Part shown: piece by piece, positions 1 through 7,432 of the stretch
How positions within the stretch are numbered: position 1 is the stretch's first letter
Layout of the letters: each line of letters starts with the position of its first letter
Assembly (NCBI GenBank): GCA_036939975.1
Contig: JALLPB010001089.1
Location: forward strand, 1 to 12,006
From: Cyclostephanos tholiformis
Taxonomy: Eukaryota; Bacillariophyta; Thalassiosirophyceae; Thalassiosirales; Thalassiosiraceae
Direction of reading: 5' to 3'
Length of the DNA: 12,006 nucleotides
The notes under the pieces: generated by a model
The model's database searches: none
What the model was told of the DNA's origin: nothing
The model's input: only the letters and a program-made list of their open reading frames with translations
Made by a program: the position numbers and the translations under genes

Positions 1-422
1 GCCTGATTTGCTTTCTCCTCTTGTCTCTTGTTTTTCTTTTCCATGGCAATTTTGCCCAACTCAGAGGAATGAATCAGGTGGGCCTTGGCAACACTGTGGT
101 TGGAAGTACTCTGATCATCCTCTTCTTCCTTGTGCTCCATCTCCTTGGCGATTTTTTTACTTGTTGTTCCACTCACATTATACCAGATGTCAGGCTCATA
201 TCTTTTCTGAACCTGTTGTAGTACTCCATCACTATCCTGCGATAGCCCTGTGCATGCTTTATGGTAGCTGCTTCAACACTGTTCTTGGGGATGATGCCAT
301 AAATCTCCATTGATCCCATCATATTGCTTCAATTCTGGATCTTTACTGATAAGCCAAGAACCTTCATTTTCGTCAGAAAAATACAACAAGAGAATATTGT
401 CATCATCTGTTCCTTTAGCCAT
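1..422 (-). pseudogene. Broken gene of unknown function, runs off left edge
   Basis: I do not recognise this gene. Reading the minus strand from an ATG at 422, one frame begins MAKGTDDDNILLLYF and stays open to a TGA at 273-275. The same frame then reads open from 272 to the window edge (about 90 codons) and contains a charged stretch, KKIAKEMEHKEEEDD. A second frame, overlapping the TGA, carries a more protein-like stretch with IPKNSVEAATIKHAQGYRR and IVMEYYNRFRKDMSLTS and ends near 170. The simplest reading is one ancestral protein whose middle shifted frame by small indels near 290 and near 190. The first frame is also open upstream to 491, but that part lies in the palindromic repeat block. 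Coding nature is inferred from long open stretches and amphipathic, lysine/glutamate-rich composition; no motif assigns a function. Confidence 0.35.
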
Positions 423-429
423 ATTCAAT

Positions 430-1130
430 ATTAGATGACTAGAAAAACCCTTAACTTCAAATATAGAGGTTGAGGAAATCGAATTTAGCAATAAAATTGC
501 TATATTTGATATTAGATGGTTTAGCCAGCCCGTAACTTCGAAGTTACAGGCTATCTATATTTCTAACTTCGAAGTTACGTGTTTGTAACTGCGAAGTTAG
601 ATGACTAGCAATAGAGGGTTAGAAAATTGAATTTAGCAATAAAAACATTATATTCGATATTAGATGGGGTGATCGTACCGTAACTTCAAAGTTACAGGTT
701 TCCTAGACCCGTAATATTGAAGTTACAAATTCGTAACTTTGAAGTTATGGTATGTGATTGCCATCCAATATCGAATATGGACTGAATGGAAACTGACCTA
801 TATTCATTTTAGGGGTATTGAATATCAAATATAGCAATAAATCACTGTATTTAGCTGATATATTGCTATATTCAAAAAGTCTTGGGGTATCTAATATCAA
901 ATATAGCGATAACAAAAGCGACTAATAGTGAATTATCACTATATTGGATATTAGATGACCGTAACTTCGAATATAGGGGAGAGCCTGTAATTTCAAAGTT
1001 ACAGGCATGCAGAGGTATGTAATTTCAAAGTTACGGGTTGATTGTTGTAGGGGGCCTATATTCGATATCCGGTGAACCGATATTCGATATTCTGCGGGAG
1101 CTAGTTCCAAATATGCTGTAACTTCCAAGT
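430..1130. repeat. Cluster of two interleaved palindromic modules
   Basis: The block is made of two short palindromic words. Module 1 is GTAACTTCGAAGTTAC, exact at 532-547, with variants at 564-577, 585-599, 680-695, 711-726, 733-748, about 990-1005, 1019-1034 and about 1119. Module 2 is a TATATTCGATAT(TAGATGG) type sequence, seen near 502, 648, 763-782, 817-840, 885-905, 942-955, 1051-1063 and 1080-1092. Hybrids such as GTAACTTCGAATATAGG (961-977) join one arm of each around the shared TTCGAA core. A longer direct repeat (TTAGATGACTAG, then GAATTTAGCAATAAAA, module 2, module 1) occurs twice, about 160 bp apart (starting near 432 and 597). Function unknown; it could be a satellite, a foldback element or a cluster of protein-binding sites. 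Confidence 0.8.
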
Positions 1131-1355
1131 TAGCTGCAACAGATCCCCCAACTCTTTATTTTTCTCATAAATAAACAAGGCAAATGTAACATTCTTGTGA
1201 GCATAATTCATTGACGATTTCCTGGAGACAACTTTACCCATAATTTCTTTCATGATTTTGCTCTGACACATCATCACAGGAGTCAAAACCTCCTCCTTGT
1301 CTTGCTGGTGATTGCCCATCATGTCTTCATCTTGCTGGTGATCCTCATCCATCAT
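1101..1355 (-). pseudogene. Short coding remnant, possibly recombinase-like N-terminus
   Basis: An 84-codon minus-strand reading frame starts MMDEDHQQDEDMMGNHQQ, a low-complexity acidic/glutamine head with repeated NHQQD/DHQQD words. It continues with a more globular stretch containing SRKSSMNYAHKNVTFALFIY. It ends inside the palindrome block, where the module-2 repeat begins, so the original C-terminus seems cut off. From memory, the NYA-x-NV-x-F-x-LF-x-Y pattern resembles the N-terminal segment of tyrosine-recombinase-like (Crypton-type) proteins frequent in diatoms. That is weak, and no catalytic R-H-R-Y residues are present. An upstream frame (1345-1527, minus) is cysteine/proline-rich low complexity and probably not part of it. 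Confidence 0.27.
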
Positions 1356-1558
1356 GATGGCAAAAGGGGATGGAAGTCAGGGTGGGAGCGTTGCGGAAGC
1401 TGGTGGGGGGGGGTGGGCAATCACAAATGCAGCAAGAGCAGCAGGAGGGGTGAGTTGTATTCTTATTATGTTTGGTCTCTTCTTCTCTTGGACTGGTGCC
1501 TCCTTGCCAATTTACCATTCTATCCATAAAAGTATACCTAGCTAGGAATTAATATTAA

Positions 1559-1702
1559 GAGTTTGGCCAAAGAAAGTTATCTAAACCCCAACTACCTCTT
1601 CATTGTAAAATTTACCGAATACATAGCAAACCTCATTGTAAGGGGATAGATAAAAAAATTTGGCTAAACTACTGTAGGAACTCCTAAATTTTGTCCAAAC
1701 CC
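1559..1702. mobile_element. MITE-like inverted-repeat unit (144 bp)
   Basis: The ends form a 13-bp imperfect terminal inverted repeat: GAGTTTGGCCAAA at 1559-1571 against GGGTTTGGACAAA (reverse complement of 1690-1702), 11 of 13 matching. Related TTTGGCTAAA words occur inside (near 1660), and CTCATTGTAA-type words repeat directly. It has no coding capacity. The sequence TTAA precedes the left end, but no matching TTA or TAA follows the right end, so a target-site duplication is not shown. It might be an independent MITE or the left end of the neighbouring Harbinger-like element. Confidence 0.3.
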
Positions 1703-2022
1703 CCGACAAGTGAATATCATAGAAACAGAGGTAATAATGGGTGTTTTTTGCAATCTGAGGCAGGTGTGCACGTGCACATGCGTCTGTCCCTCACCACTCA
1801 CCACAAATATTTTATGATAGAGAGGTTGACCAATACAATGAGTAACTTACATATCATATGGAAGTTGCAGGAAAGCTGATGCGTCCAAAAAAAGAAAATC
1901 GGCAGTGGGTGCCTGCCATAATTTTTTTAGTTTTTGTGTGTGATAGTTCAAGCTCTGGATTCACTGAAAATCTGTTCTAGATTTTTTTTCTCAAAAAGTT
2001 GTGCCATAAATAAAAGTTAACC
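1703..2022. other. Non-coding stretch before the Harbinger-like gene
   Basis: I see no gene here. It contains a 14-bp perfect palindrome TGTGCACGTGCACA at 1765-1778 and several A- and T-runs (about 1888-1895, 1922-1932, 1983-1990). It may be the 5' non-coding part of the downstream transposon, but nothing proves this. Confidence 0.5.
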
Positions 2023-3137
2023 ATGGCTGTAATATTGACTCCTTGGCAGAGGAGGACAATTAAAGTTCTTATGGCAATGGCAATGATGGCACGCTACCAC
2101 AACAGAATTAGTGTTTATTCTTATCTTCTTTGTGCTGCGTTGGTCCCACCATCTCTCTCATCATGGCATAAATTACACGATGAGGGAGACTCATCTTCCT
2201 TTCTCCATGTGACCAGATTAACTCAAGAGGCTTTTGACTGTCTCCTCTTTGTTGTTATTCCTGGCGGTCACCCTATGCACCAGCAACACAGGGGGAGGCC
2301 GTGGTCACTCCCACTGGATTGTTGGGGTTGATGCTTTGTTATCTGGGTAGCCAGATGACCATCAAGTGGCTTTGTTTGATTTTTGGCATCACCCGCTCAC
2401 CATGCTCTTGTATTCTGAAAAAATTCTTTGTGCGGTTGCAATATTATCCGCTTGCACAAATTAGTCTCCCTGATGAGCAGAAAATGCAGGCGTATGCGGA
2501 GATGATAAGCCTCCATGAATCTACAGTTCAGAACGTCATCGGCTTCATAGATGGACTGGGGCTGATGACCAAAATGACCAGCGAGAAACTCAAGCAGAAT
2601 GCTTACTACTGTGGTTATGATTACGACATGATGGTGAACAATGTATTAGTATTCGGCCCTGATGGCAAAGTATTTTTCTGTGCAATTAATTTCTTGGGGA
2701 GCTGGTTGGATGGGACACTCACCGTGTGTTTTTTCTCACATATTAAAGAGCTTCCCACGGAGTGGGGATGCAACTGGGATACTTATTGGCCCAATTCCTG
2801 AAAGGAGTGCATGTCAATTGCACTCTTTGGTGCAGGATAATATTATCCGAATTTTGAATGTGTAAACATCCCTCCGGCAAGCAAGTGAGTGGGGAATGCA
2901 TGGGTTGCAGGGTTCCTTCCCACGCTGCAAAAAAAGGTTGGGAGAAGTGCCATCGTGTTCTGGAGTGCATCATTTTAGTACACAATTTTTGAATGGAAAT
3001 AGTTGGCTGGACCTGAGTATGAGCAAGTGATTAACATAAATGGTTACAACAGAACTCGAAAGTACTACCTTCAGCCTGGTGATTACAAGACCAATGACGA
3101 AGCAGAGCTGATGGAGGAGAACTTTGGTAACAAATGA
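2023..3137 (+). pseudogene. PIF/Harbinger-like DDE transposase, full length but broken
   Basis: This would have cut and pasted its own element through a DDE nuclease domain (DDE_Tnp_4-like). The ATG at 2023 sits in a good eukaryotic context (accATGgc). Frame 1 gives the N-terminal part (FLHVTRLTQEAFDCLL, then HRGRP). A shift near 2310 moves to another frame with LGLMLCYLG and IFGI, then VIGFIDGLGLM (first catalytic Asp, codon 2550-2552), AYYCGYDYD and NFLGSWLDG. A second shift near 2750-2780 gives GILIGPIPERSA, where the usual second catalytic Asp (IGDxGFP) has been lost. A TAA follows at 2863-2865, then LRQASEWGMHGLQGSFPRC, which keeps the catalytic Glu (2887-2889). A third shift gives CHRVLECIILVHNF with TGA at 2990-2992. 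The C-terminal end (GYNRTRKYYLQPGDY) ends at TGA 3135-3137. The about 1.1 kb span fits an undeleted family member inactivated only by small lesions. Confidence 0.85.
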
Positions 3138-3347
3138 GATGATAATGATGGCTTTTAGGGGATATGATTTTTAGGGGCTAGTCAAATATAAGGGGTATGG
3201 CTAGCATCAGGTGGTTATGATTATCATTATTTTAATCGACCTAATTATCTTAATTATTATTCAACCACTCATTGTCACCCTAGTTTTCTAGTACTAGTTG
3301 TTGTTGCTTGTGTTGTCATCACCCTCATCATCACTGTCACCCTTCTT

Positions 3348-4338
3348 TCACTTGTCATTAATCTTAGAAAGAGACTTTGCAATCCAGCAAAGATACTTCT
3401 CAGTATTCTCTGTGCACCTATTCATCACGGTAAGCTGCACCTGCATCTGCTGTTGAAACATTGCCTGCTGCATCAAAGAGTTCTGTGCCGATTGTTGCAT
3501 TTGATTCGATAGCATCGAAATCAGGATACTATCTCCTCCAACCCCCCCCAAGCAATTGTGCCATCCTGTCCATGGCCTTCGAGATCAACCCCCATTCGTT
3601 ATTTGTCAATTTTTTAGTCTTTTGTTCTCCCCCAAACCACGGATCGTGATAGATGTCAACTGTGATGAAGGACTCCTCCTTGGAGCAGATTTGGAGGATG
3701 AAACAGCTGCTGTGGCATTGCTCCTGTTATCAAGTCATGCTGGTAGTGATTATGGACAAGGATGAGCCTCGCCAAGACAAGCCTTGCCATTGCCACCAAC
3801 TATGCTGTTGTTTGCAGCGGCAACCTCATCATTGTCCTCCTCCTCATCCACATCAACTCAACAAATTTAATGGGGGAACCACCCTCTTTCTGCTGGCACT
3901 CACAACGAGCAGAAACAGCATCGCCCCTTTCACCCCCCCTGCAATCATATCATTGTCCAAAAATGCGCTGAAACCATCATTGCAAGAGTGGTTAGACTCC
4001 TTGGAATCAACACCCAAAATTGGCACATTGGCAACATCCTGAATGCGACACTTGATGGCAATACAATGGAAAATATAGTCTGACAGCACACCTGGCTTAC
4101 CGGTTGGCTTCTGCATTTGGTTACAAAGCTTCTTGTTCCAATTATCTTGAAGGCCCTTCCCTCGATGAAGAGTAAGCTCATGAGTCTCTCTCTGATAGGC
4201 ATGAGCAACCTCCCTCCAGGCCTCCAGGCCATGGGGAAGAAGCCTCTTGACAATAATGATGAAGACATCATTTTTATAGTTGGGCATACCACATGGGAAT
4301 CCACCACAACCTCCTCTTGCTTCAGAATCGACATCCAT
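3348..4338 (-). pseudogene. SANT/Myb-like DUF6818-type protein, broken
   Basis: The reading frame starts at ATG 4338. Residues 8-15 are glycine-rich (RGGCGGFPCG). The conserved block GMPNYKNDVFIIIVKRLLP, then GLEAWREVAHAYQRE, LQDNWNKKLCNQMQKPTG and IFHCIAIKCRIQDVAN has the tryptophan spacing and the KxPTGxP element of the SANT/Myb-like DUF6818 domain of protist transposon-associated proteins. That frame stops at 3853. The downstream part survives in pieces in other frames: an acidic DVDEEEDNDE near 3840, a serine-rich stretch, KKLTNNEWGLISKAMDRMAQ near 3590, and a methionine/glutamine-rich C-terminal coiled coil (SNQMQQSAQNSLMQQAMFQQ) ending at TGA 3348-3350. Such proteins typically end this way. 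Likely role: nuclear DNA-binding partner of the convergent Harbinger-like transposase. At least two frameshifts and several stops make it non-functional as read. Confidence 0.65.
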
Positions 4339-4352
4339 GTGTGCAAGCCAGT

Positions 4353-4446
4353 GGGCAAAAATCTGTATTCAGATTGGGAACAGGGGCAAAAATCTGTATT
4401 CAAATTTGGAACTAAGGGCTAAAATCTGTCTTTAATATTCAATCTC
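4353..4446. repeat. Three tandem copies of a 31-32 bp repeat
   Basis: The word GGGCAAAAATCTGTATTC begins at 4353 and at 4384, and a diverged copy GGGCTAAAATCTGTCTTT begins at 4416 (spacing 31 and 32 bp). The copies degrade left to right. The array lies just upstream of the start of the minus-strand Myb-like gene, so it could overlap its promoter or 5' leader. Confidence 0.75.
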
Positions 4447-4750
4447 AGAACAAACAAAGCAAAACAAAAAAGGCCCAACAAAAAATCAAAAAAACAAAAC
4501 AATCAGTTGGCCGGCCAACTGAATCTTTTGCTGAGCAAAAAAACAAAAAAAACTAAAAGAGGCCTCTGTAAATGATCTGGACTTGCTAGAAAAAGAACTC
4601 TGGAGCAAAAAAATTGCTAAAAAAAGAACACAAACACAAAAAAACTAATTATGGCAGGCACATAGTGAATAATCTTGATTTTTTCAGACAGATTTTTTTG
4701 AAACACACACTTACGCGTGTTAATTTTTTTGGCAGGACACTTGTCTCAAC
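4447..4750. other. A-rich non-coding stretch
   Basis: No gene is visible. The stretch is dominated by A-runs interrupted by C (AAAACAAAA-type words at 4452-4505, 4540-4560 and 4600-4645) and contains the palindrome at 4503-4522. The A-richness could be decayed transposon end or intergenic filler. Confidence 0.5.
4503..4522. repeat. 20-bp perfect palindrome
   Basis: The 20 bases TCAGTTGGCCGGCCAACTGA read the same on both strands with no spacer. It stands in otherwise A-rich DNA. It could be two abutting inverted copies of a transposon end (TCAGTTGGCC), since its arm resembles the GAGTTTGGCC end of the unit at 1559-1702. Confidence 0.85.
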
Positions 4751-4821
4751 TTTGTGGTGTAAATCTCACACTTGCCACATTTGGTGTAAATTTGCCAAAG
4801 TTCCCACACTTTCTCAAGTCT
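4751..4821. repeat. GGTGTAAATTTGCCAAAG repeat, copy 1
   Basis: Two direct copies of TTTGtGGTGTAAAT lie at 4751-4764 and 4779-4791. The second continues as TTGCCAAAGTTCCCACACTT. The reverse complement of this longer word, with few mismatches, lies at 10083-10146, so it is a dispersed repeat present in both orientations within the window. Confidence 0.7.
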
Positions 4822-4852
4822 TATGACAATACTGTGCTTTTCGGGTCCCATT

Positions 4853-4908
4853 GTAGAACTTGTACCAGGTTCTACATACCATAGAAAATGTACCAGGCTC
4901 TATGTAGG
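4853..4908. repeat. Short hairpin and direct repeat
   Basis: GTAGAAC and GTTCTAC flank a 9-base loop near 4853-4875. The right half, GTACCAGGTTCTACATA, recurs as GTACCAGGCTCTATGTA about 30 bases downstream. An inverted relative, GTAGAACCCAGTACAAG, occurs at 8330-8346. Significance unknown. Confidence 0.45.
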
Positions 4909-5076
4909 GCTCAGGCTCAAGAAGCGGGACAGTTTTTTTGAAAGATGGAGCCCTGGCATGGGTGGAGGCGTACCCTCCTGAACCATTAGCTGTGAAACAC
5001 TATTGCCTTGCAATGTGTGTTGCGGCTTGGCCTGTATCGCCCGACGAGGGGAGAATTGGCATGCTTTTTTGGGGGG

Positions 5077-5426
5077 ACTCAGGCCATCGCTGGGCCACCC
5101 ACTGAAACCTCCTTGGATGGACCCCATTGCCATCATCGAACGGCCACCCCCTGGCACCGCTAGCCACGTTACACTGTTAGATCACAGCGGGTGGTGGGAC
5201 GTGGTGCAATTCCATCCATGAGGGAAGAACCGGAGGGGGTTATGTGGGGGGGATTTTTAAGTGGCAGGGTAGGTGGTAGGACTACCACCCAAAACCTACT
5301 TGGTTGGCCTGCTTTTGGTCACTGGATGGCCTCCCCCCAGCATCTGCAGACGTGCCACACTGTTGGAGAGCAATGGGTAATGTGAATGGATGATCTGAAT
5401 CCGGTGACAAGCCAAGAATTGGGGAT
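5077..5426. repeat. Two diverged copies of a ~187-bp tandem repeat
   Basis: Blocks at about 5077-5220 and 5281-5420 share the order ACT..CC, CCACCCA, AACCT-CTTGG, a GATGG-CCCCC-GCA run, ACACTGTT (5171-5178 and 5357-5364) and GGGT-TG..ATCC. A third copy resumes at 8493 after the hAT insertion. Anchor spacing is 186 bp within this region. Identity looks like 60-70 percent by eye, so the duplication is old. Short open frames here are not protein-like, and I see no gene from 4822 to 5426. Confidence 0.6.
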
Positions 5427-5434
5427 ATTTTTAG
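5427..5434. repeat. hAT target-site duplication, left copy
   Basis: ATTTTTAG directly abuts the left terminal inverted repeat and is identical to 8485-8492. Eight base pairs is the diagnostic duplication length for hAT transposons. Confidence 0.85.
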
Positions 5435-5452
5435 CTAGGTTGTTATTTACTA
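5435..5452. repeat. hAT terminal inverted repeat, left
   Basis: CTAGGTTGTTATTTACTA pairs with the reverse complement of 8467-8484, with a single mismatch (A or T at position 11). Confidence 0.88.
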
Positions 5453-5562
5453 AGTAAAGTAAAATATTTTTTCAAAATTCAGTTTTACTGAGCAAAATCC
5501 AGCATTACTCTTTTTATTTTCAGTCTCTTTACTCCCATTACTATGACTTTAGAGGCAGTAAA
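5446..5562. promoter_or_regulatory. hAT subterminal motif cluster, left
   Basis: TTTACT occurs at 5446, 5484 and 5528, and its inverse AGTAAA at 5453, 5458 and 5557. Together with the matching six copies at the other end, this suggests a transposase-binding array. The binding role is inferred from the hAT family. Confidence 0.55.
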
Positions 5563-5733
5563 AAGAATTACTTTTTATCCAGATTCTGAAAAAATAAGGT
5601 ATGTAGGTACATACATCAAAAGTGCATAAATCTCTTATGTAAAAGTACATGTGGTAAATAATGAACTTCAGACAGTAAATAAGTTTCCCACACATTAAGC
5701 TACTACACCCCTAATCCCCTCTCTCCAGTCTTA

Positions 5734-7420
5734 CTAATCCCCATAATCACTGTCTACCTCAGAATACTCCTCATGCAGCTCTACACCATCCTCTCCTGGG
5801 TTGGCCATATAATATTTCCAAATGCAATCCTAAAGAGCCTCATCCAATTCCCAAAGTGACCACAGTGGATAGTTAAATGGATCTGCATCATCTTTTTTGG
5901 GATCATATCCCTCTGCCACTGCAAAAATAGTATTTGTTGTCTCGCTTCTTCTTCTTCAAGTATGCCTTCGTACAAGTCAAAAGCTGATCACCATTGTCCT
6001 TGTTCTATAGCTTCAGTTTCACACACTTCTTCTGGAGATGCTCCTTCAGTTTAGATTTTCTCTCGGGCCATCAAAATGAATTTCCCAACATTCATGCCAA
6101 GTTCTAACTGTCTGATCTGGATATTAGTTGCTTCAGCTTTAAGAGACTCCTGGATATCCTTGCAGTATTCACCCATCTTCATTGTAGCAAAGTCCTCATC
6201 TTCCCACAACTTCCCAGCTGTGGCATGATTTTTCATCAGTCCTTGTGCCTTAGCCTGCTGATATTGGGCATGGATTAAAACTTGCTTTTTTGTCTTGTCT
6301 ATGGTAGTATTCACCCACTGTCCAGATTTTATGGCCTTGACCTGCTTCCAATTTCTCTCCGCCATTCCGATTCCCAAAATCTTTGAGAGGACTAGGCATG
6401 CCAGCTTCCTCAATACCTTTGTAACTGGCAGGGAATATTTCTGATGCCAACAATAGGCCATGACTGTTGGCTCCTTTGCCATAATCCAAATGTTATCATG
6501 GGCAAAGGCATTCCGCTTGTTAATGAAATCCCCGTACGTGGTTAGGAACGTGTCAATCAACCTTGCCCTAGAGATTGCCGTCTGTTCTCTTACCAGGTTG
6601 AATCAAGGATTAGTTTTGTAAGTAACCTTTCACAGCTTCATCATGGCTTGTTGACTTGTTAATGACAGTGTGTGCCATGATTGTTGGATGTGGAGATAAG
6701 ATTTATCCCACTAGAGAGTAATCATAGATCAGTTTATCTCTGCATTTCAACAAAAAGCGCATCACTTGATCAGAGAGAGTGTTTTCACTCCACAGATTCA
6801 GCGTGGCTGCACCACCACTAACATGATTTATCATGTAAGAACTGCTAATTAGTTGCAATGAGTTATATGGAAGAAGATGTATGCAAGCTTTCTATGCACC
6901 TTTGATCATAGTCTGCTTCATCATCTGTGTCTACACTTGATTCCTCTTTGGCTTGGACATTGCTCCCATCATCATTATTATCATTGTTATCACAGCCACT
7001 ACTGTCTCCGGCAAATTGAATGTTACCAATGACCCCGGCCGTGAGCTGGTTAGAAAATTACTTTTGTGTTTATCTAATTCACCCAGCCATTTAGGTAGCA
7101 TGATATCTGTCTGCAGCATGTAGAAGTACAACTTGTCCATGGCAGTTTTTTTTTTGATCTGCTACGCAAAGAACATGCATTGGGGCATATAAAGCACGGC
7201 AGAGCAAAAAAAAGGTAAGCCCAGAAATCATCCATCATGACAATCTCACTAGCATTTTTAAACACTTTAAGGTCAATGAATTCCTTTGATGTCACAGTTG
7301 CCTTGAGAGCGTTTTGAAGGTGTAACAGGTGCAGAAGTGCAATGTGCTCTCCTGCCATTCTACATTCAGAAGGCTTTATAAATCCAACAATTTGCCATTG
7401 ATATGCTCCACAGAGTATTT
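5734..7420 (-). pseudogene. hAT-family transposase, N-terminally truncated and broken
   Basis: This would have mobilised the enclosing element. On the minus strand the sequence begins just after the minisatellite with VGFIKPSECRMAGEHIALL, then DDFWAYLFFALP. A frameshift at the run of T near 7147-7156 leads to MDKLYFYMLQTDIMLPKW. A divergent middle with in-frame stops follows (LIYDYSLVG, a stop, LSPHPTIMAHTVINKS). The best part is the 169-codon frame 6560-6051: LIDTFLTTYGDF, NIWIMA, then WHQKYSLPVTKVLRKLAC, LSKILGIGMAERNWKQVK (residues 38-76). This last part matches the hAT C-terminal dimerisation region with its ER-x-W variant. After a stop at 6051 the acidic tail (DPFNYPLWSLWELDEAL, GVELHEEYSEVDSDYGD) survives in another frame and ends at TAG 5734-5736. 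The N-terminal BED finger and first catalytic residues are not found. Confidence 0.82.
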
Positions 7421-7432
7421 TTTAATATGGCG

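Larger units (their letters stand above)
2023..4338. mobile_element. Decayed PIF/Harbinger-like element, two convergent genes
   Basis: A DDE-type Harbinger-like transposase on the plus strand (2023-3137) faces a SANT/Myb-like DUF6818-type gene on the minus strand (4338-3348), tail to tail with about 210 bp between them. PIF/Harbinger elements are known to encode exactly a transposase plus a Myb/SANT-like DNA-binding partner, so one element is the natural reading. Both genes are broken to a similar degree. I could not find convincing terminal inverted repeats or a TTA/TAA target duplication, so the coordinates cover only the coding core. The MITE-like unit at 1559-1702 and the palindrome at 4503-4522 are possible remnants of the ends. 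Confidence 0.5.

Noticed and set aside
8..313. Plus-strand open frames at the left edge
   Set aside because: Cysteine/leucine-rich and opposite to a more protein-like minus-strand frame.
1765..1778. 14-bp palindrome TGTGCACGTGCACA as a functional site
   Set aside because: Real palindrome, but a single alternating purine-pyrimidine word with no supporting context.
2743..2985. Minus-strand open frame inside the Harbinger-like gene
   Set aside because: Antisense to the catalytic region; composition is not protein-like.
3945..4403. Second minus-strand frame overlapping the DUF6818 domain
   Set aside because: No domain pattern; the frame starting at 4338 contains the conserved residues.
3653..4422. 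Plus-strand open frames at 3653-4042, 3762-3971 and 4117-4422
   Set aside because: They are antisense shadows of the minus-strand DUF6818-type gene, whose frame carries the recognisable domain.
4900..5385. Short frames on both strands in the G/C-rich region
   Set aside because: They track the ~187-bp tandem repeat and differ between copies; no conserved reading frame.
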